Part shown: piece after piece, positions 58,401 to 59,737 of the stretch
How positions within the stretch are numbered: the stretch's first letter is position 1
Layout of the letters: each line of letters opens with the position of its first letter
Assembly: GCA_030589945.1 (NCBI GenBank)
Contig: JAUUZN010000003.1
Coordinates: 1 to 59,737 of the forward strand
Direction: 5' to 3'
DNA from: Gammaproteobacteria bacterium
Lineage (GTDB): Bacteria; Pseudomonadota; Gammaproteobacteria; Enterobacterales; GCA-2746155
Length of the DNA stretch: 59,737 nt
The notes under the pieces: generated by a model
What the model was told of the DNA's origin: nothing
What the model saw: only the letters and a program-made list of their open reading frames with translations
The model's database searches: none
Program-made: the position numbers and the translations under genes

Positions 58401-59737
58401 AGCATCCTATGCAAAAGAAGCTGAAGAGCCTGTTGTAGTAAGTTCTGCAAGCCACATAGCTGAGTTTTTGGCGAAGCTTATACCGCTTTCAATTAATGAA
58501 GATTATGTTGAAGACACACAACTATTTGTAATCGAAAATGTTGAAAAACTATTAGACATGTTGGACATCATTGCCGCAGACCAAGATATTGTTGAACCTA
58601 ATTATACCGAGCTAACATTAATTTTTGATTCATTTATTGAGAAAATAAAATCTTTAGAAGAAATCTCTGAATCTGTTGAAGAATCAGAAGAATTAGAAGA
58701 ATTAGAAGAATTAGAAGAATTAGAAGATGCTGTTGAATTAGGATTAGATTTAGTAGAAGAGAGTATTGAACTTGAGCTAGAGGAACAGTCTACTGAAGAA
58801 GTCGATACGGACATCACTGAGACCGTAGAATTTGAGTCTGATGACGAAGACCCTGAAAGTACTGAGGAAGATCTAGAATTTGATCTAGAGGATGAATCTG
58901 CTGAAGAAGCTGATACTGATTTTGGTGATTTCTTAGAGTTAGATACTGATGACGAGACAGATGAAGAAACTGAAGATGACGTAGAGCTTGAGTTAGATGA
59001 TGATTCTGTAGAAGAAATAGAAAATGACTTTGGTGAGATCCTTGAACTCGATTCTGAGGAAGAAGCCGAGGAAGAAGCCGAGGAAGAAGCTGAGGAAGAA
59101 GCTGAAGAAGAAGCTGAAGAAGAAGCTGAAGAAGAAGCCGAAGAAGAAGCCGAAGAAGAAGCCGAGGGAATTGATCCTGAAATTATTGAAATTGCATTAG
59201 AAGAAGCCGAAGAAATTCTCGAAAGAACTCAAACGTTGCTGGAAGACTGGAAAAAATCTCCTGATAATATGGAGACGATTGCGACATTACAACGAGAACT
59301 GCACACTTTAAAAGGTGGAGCAAGGATGGCGGGTATAACTGCTATTGGCGACCTTGCTCATGAGCTTGAAAATATTTATGAAGGTCTCTCCGAGAATAGG
59401 ATTTCAACTAATCCAAAGTTAATGGACCTGTGTTTTGAATCTCAGGATTTATTGCATAAATTAGTTGAATCGAGTCTTGCAGGCGACCAATTAACAGATG
59501 TTACTAATTTAATATCAGAAATATCTACAGCAGTATCTGGACATGAAGCTGAAGTAGAAGCTGAAGCTGAAGCTGAAGTAGAAGTAGAAGTAGAAGTAGA
59601 AGTTGAAGTAGAAGCAGAAGTTGAAGCAGAAGTTGAAGCAGAAGTTGAAGCAGAAGTTGAAGCAGAAGTTGAAGCAGAAGTTGAAGCAGAAGTTGAAGCA
59701 GAAGTTGAAGCAGAAGTTGAAGCAGAAGTTGAAGCAG
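55447..59737 (+). CDS. chpA: ChpA/PilL hybrid chemosensory histidine kinase, 3' end outside the window
   Basis: The frame is open from ATG 55447 to the window end, 1430 codons. An N-terminal HPt-like helical bundle (residues about 1-130, with LHQVHGTLMMLE) and further helical bundles to about 560 precede three intact phosphotransfer domains, each with HTLKG: His near residues 646, 834 and 1286. Linkers after each are long and extremely acidic, with simple in-frame repeats. The kinase core, CheW-like domain and C-terminal receiver expected of ChpA lie beyond the window. It phosphorylates PilG and PilH. In Pseudomonas ChpA has six His, one Ser and one Thr sites; the count here cannot be finished. 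Confidence 0.93.
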   Translation, partial: MTANYDQVALAWVKDEIDVTLDQARKALEDFFEDAEDQSQIQHCMNCLHQVHGTLMMLEILGGAMLAEEMENLAGEIASSISENNEERFEVLMRGILQLPTYLERLQAGQDDNPVVLLPIVNELRIQRGLTEVLESQFFAVDLEIERETTVADTELPEDYNLVEDVLKIRQQFQKALLGVMKNTNIDESFQLINNCIERLEMLTAADRMGKLWWIAGGFVIAIQHDENYTDTEVKGLLGKIDRQIKRIAEGGAEATAQSPSEDLINKMLYYIALSNSPHEKIEELKEKFELSDVAEASSKVAVEQLKLSGPDQSVMASVVNVLKDDLTTIKDTLDIFVRSKKTDASELAEILPNLQQVTDTLVMLELESTADVVNKQMKAIRETIDRKESPSDELIIDIAGALLFIDASLSSKTNVVLQESLGDKAVDADVIAAEVAFDESRKLIIVESRRSLQKAKEGIIEFITNDWDHNFLKDIPMRLVEARGAIELIELEHPAELLKICHQYIETKVLAEKIIPAEQVLDALADVLTSIDYYLEGMESGARTGLQSVLDAADESIVYIKEVLIHTEEEGVTTSEDEREEAYRDPTAVISDNKETDESLIDDEVIEIFIEEAEEVLETLTEYLPQWINDPTDSESLNIVRRAFHTLKGSGRMVGAQDIGELAWSIEDLLNSVIEGSQKPQDEIFQVASYIQSCLPTMVEDFKYKRATSIATEETIARVEQLSRGEGFDEQWNPDETEAKVETEVETEVEAEVEAEVEAEVEAEVEAEVEAEVEAEVEAEVEAEVEGLLDHELLEIFAGESEEHIALIGNYLDDCFDSPITPRTNDDLLRALHTLKGSARMAGILLLGDLIAPVEGYFRELKLRNVPLTDDAVNHLKSFNQFLETTIPAVLESGIEPDEDQQRDDLISATEKLFAEIPLLETVEEQDDTEESATITQRDPDSINTLLKVANDLLMSANDKIEQWNSVELVQSGCLEIIESLESIASYAKEAEEPVVVSSASHIAEFLAKLIPLSINEDYVEDTQLFVIENVEKLLDMLDIIAADQDIVEPNYTELTLIFDSFIEKIKSLEEISESVEESEELEELEELEELEDAVELGLDLVEESIELELEEQSTEEVDTDITETVEFESDDEDPESTEEDLEFDLEDESAEEADTDFGDFLELDTDDETDEETEDDVELELDDDSVEEIENDFGEILELDSEEEAEEEAEEEAEEEAEEEAEEEAEEEAEEEAEEEAEGIDPEIIEIALEEAEEILERTQTLLEDWKKSPDNMETIATLQRELHTLKGGARMAGITAIGDLAHELENIYEGLSENRISTNPKLMDLCFESQDLLHKLVESSLAGDQLTDVTNLISEISTAVSGHEAEVEAEAEAEVEVEVEVEVEVEAEVEAEVEAEVEAEVEAEVEAEVEAEVEAEVEAEVEAEVEA
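57661..57804 (+). repeat. 12-bp in-frame repeat in chpA, acidic linker 1
   Basis: Twelve consecutive 12-base units (Glu-x-x-Val; mostly GAG-GCT-GAA-GTA) encode EAEV repeats. The six GAG-containing copies are nearly exact, suggesting recent slippage. It separates the HPt domains whose His are near 646 and 834. Confidence 0.95.
58687..58722 (+). repeat. 9-bp in-frame repeat in chpA, acidic linker 2
   Basis: Four exact copies of GAAGAATTA encode EEL repeats (residues 1081-1092) within a long acidic stretch. Confidence 0.95.
59056..59163 (+). repeat. 12-bp in-frame repeat in chpA, acidic linker 3
   Basis: Nine 12-base units (GA[A/G]-GAA-GAA-GC[C/T]) encode EEEA repeats just before the third HPt domain. 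Confidence 0.95.
59545..59737 (+). repeat. 12-bp in-frame repeat in chpA, acidic linker 4, continuing past the window
   Basis: After mixed GAAGTA units, ten exact copies of GAAGTTGAAGCA run from 59617 to the end of the window, encoding EVEA repeats. Its true length is not visible here, and such a tract is easily misassembled. Confidence 0.95.

Noticed and set aside
59545-59737. Regular short repeats that could be taken for a CRISPR array or satellite
   Set aside because: There are no spacers; the units are 12 bases, in frame with chpA and encode acidic residues.

Overview
The window looks like chromosomal DNA of an AT-rich, free-living, probably aquatic gammaproteobacterium. The case rests on gene content: a Chp-type type IV pilus chemosensory locus (pilG-pilH-pilI-pilJ-chpA) beside gshB, apbE, tonB, yqgE and yqgF; pilT-pilU beside yggS-proC-yggT; mutY-yggX; hemW-rdgB; and an E. 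coli-length pntA/pntB pair. I cannot name the genus. There is no rRNA, insertion sequence, prophage or CRISPR array, and only one tRNA (Phe).

Layout. 1-1.8 kb: a methyl-accepting chemotaxis protein cut by the window start, followed by a decayed CheV fragment. 1.8-6.7 kb: an RND efflux pump and its membrane fusion protein, divergent from a TetR regulator, with a perfect palindrome between them. 6.6-8.25 kb: a minus-strand unit with a strong promoter, a 16-codon leader ORF, competing hairpins, an intrinsic terminator, two tiny ORFs, an unrecognised 311-residue protein and a small basic protein. This is the least explained part of the window. 8.3-9.6 kb: a lipoprotein serine hydrolase. 9.6-11.9 kb: an SOS module, with lexA divergent from a Y-family polymerase and a short SRAP-like protein. 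12-17.3 kb: a second RND pump with fusion protein, and a PAS-GGDEF protein with a ruined active-site loop. 17.3-24.1 kb: pntB-pntA, an HTH-REC regulator, a cytoplasmic CZB chemoreceptor and malic enzyme. 24.1-31.4 kb: a glycosyltransferase-like protein, a DUF885 peptidase-like protein, a SYLF protein, Hsp33, a FAD oxidoreductase and a winged-helix YcaQ-like protein. 31.5-44.7 kb: tRNA-Phe and mostly housekeeping genes (a histidine-kinase-like protein, yggX, mutY, a transporter, trmB, osmC-like, hemW, rdgB, a DUF4426 protein, a dynamin-like GTPase, yggT, proC, yggS). 44.7 kb to the end: pilT, pilU, the yqgF-yqgE-tonB-apbE-gshB operon, and pilGHIJ-chpA, with chpA running off the window.

How the genes work together. 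The right end is a twitching-motility module: PilT and PilU are the retraction ATPases, PilJ the receptor, PilI the coupling protein, ChpA the multi-phosphotransfer kinase, and PilG/PilH the output regulators. The pilK (methyltransferase) gene often found between pilJ and chpA is absent, and a short ORF overlapping the chpA start lies there instead. ChpA carries four in-frame acidic simple-repeat tracts between its phosphotransfer domains. Elsewhere, several signalling proteins look catalytically degraded (the GGDEF loop, the kinase ATP site, the CheV relic), which suggests turnover of sensory genes.
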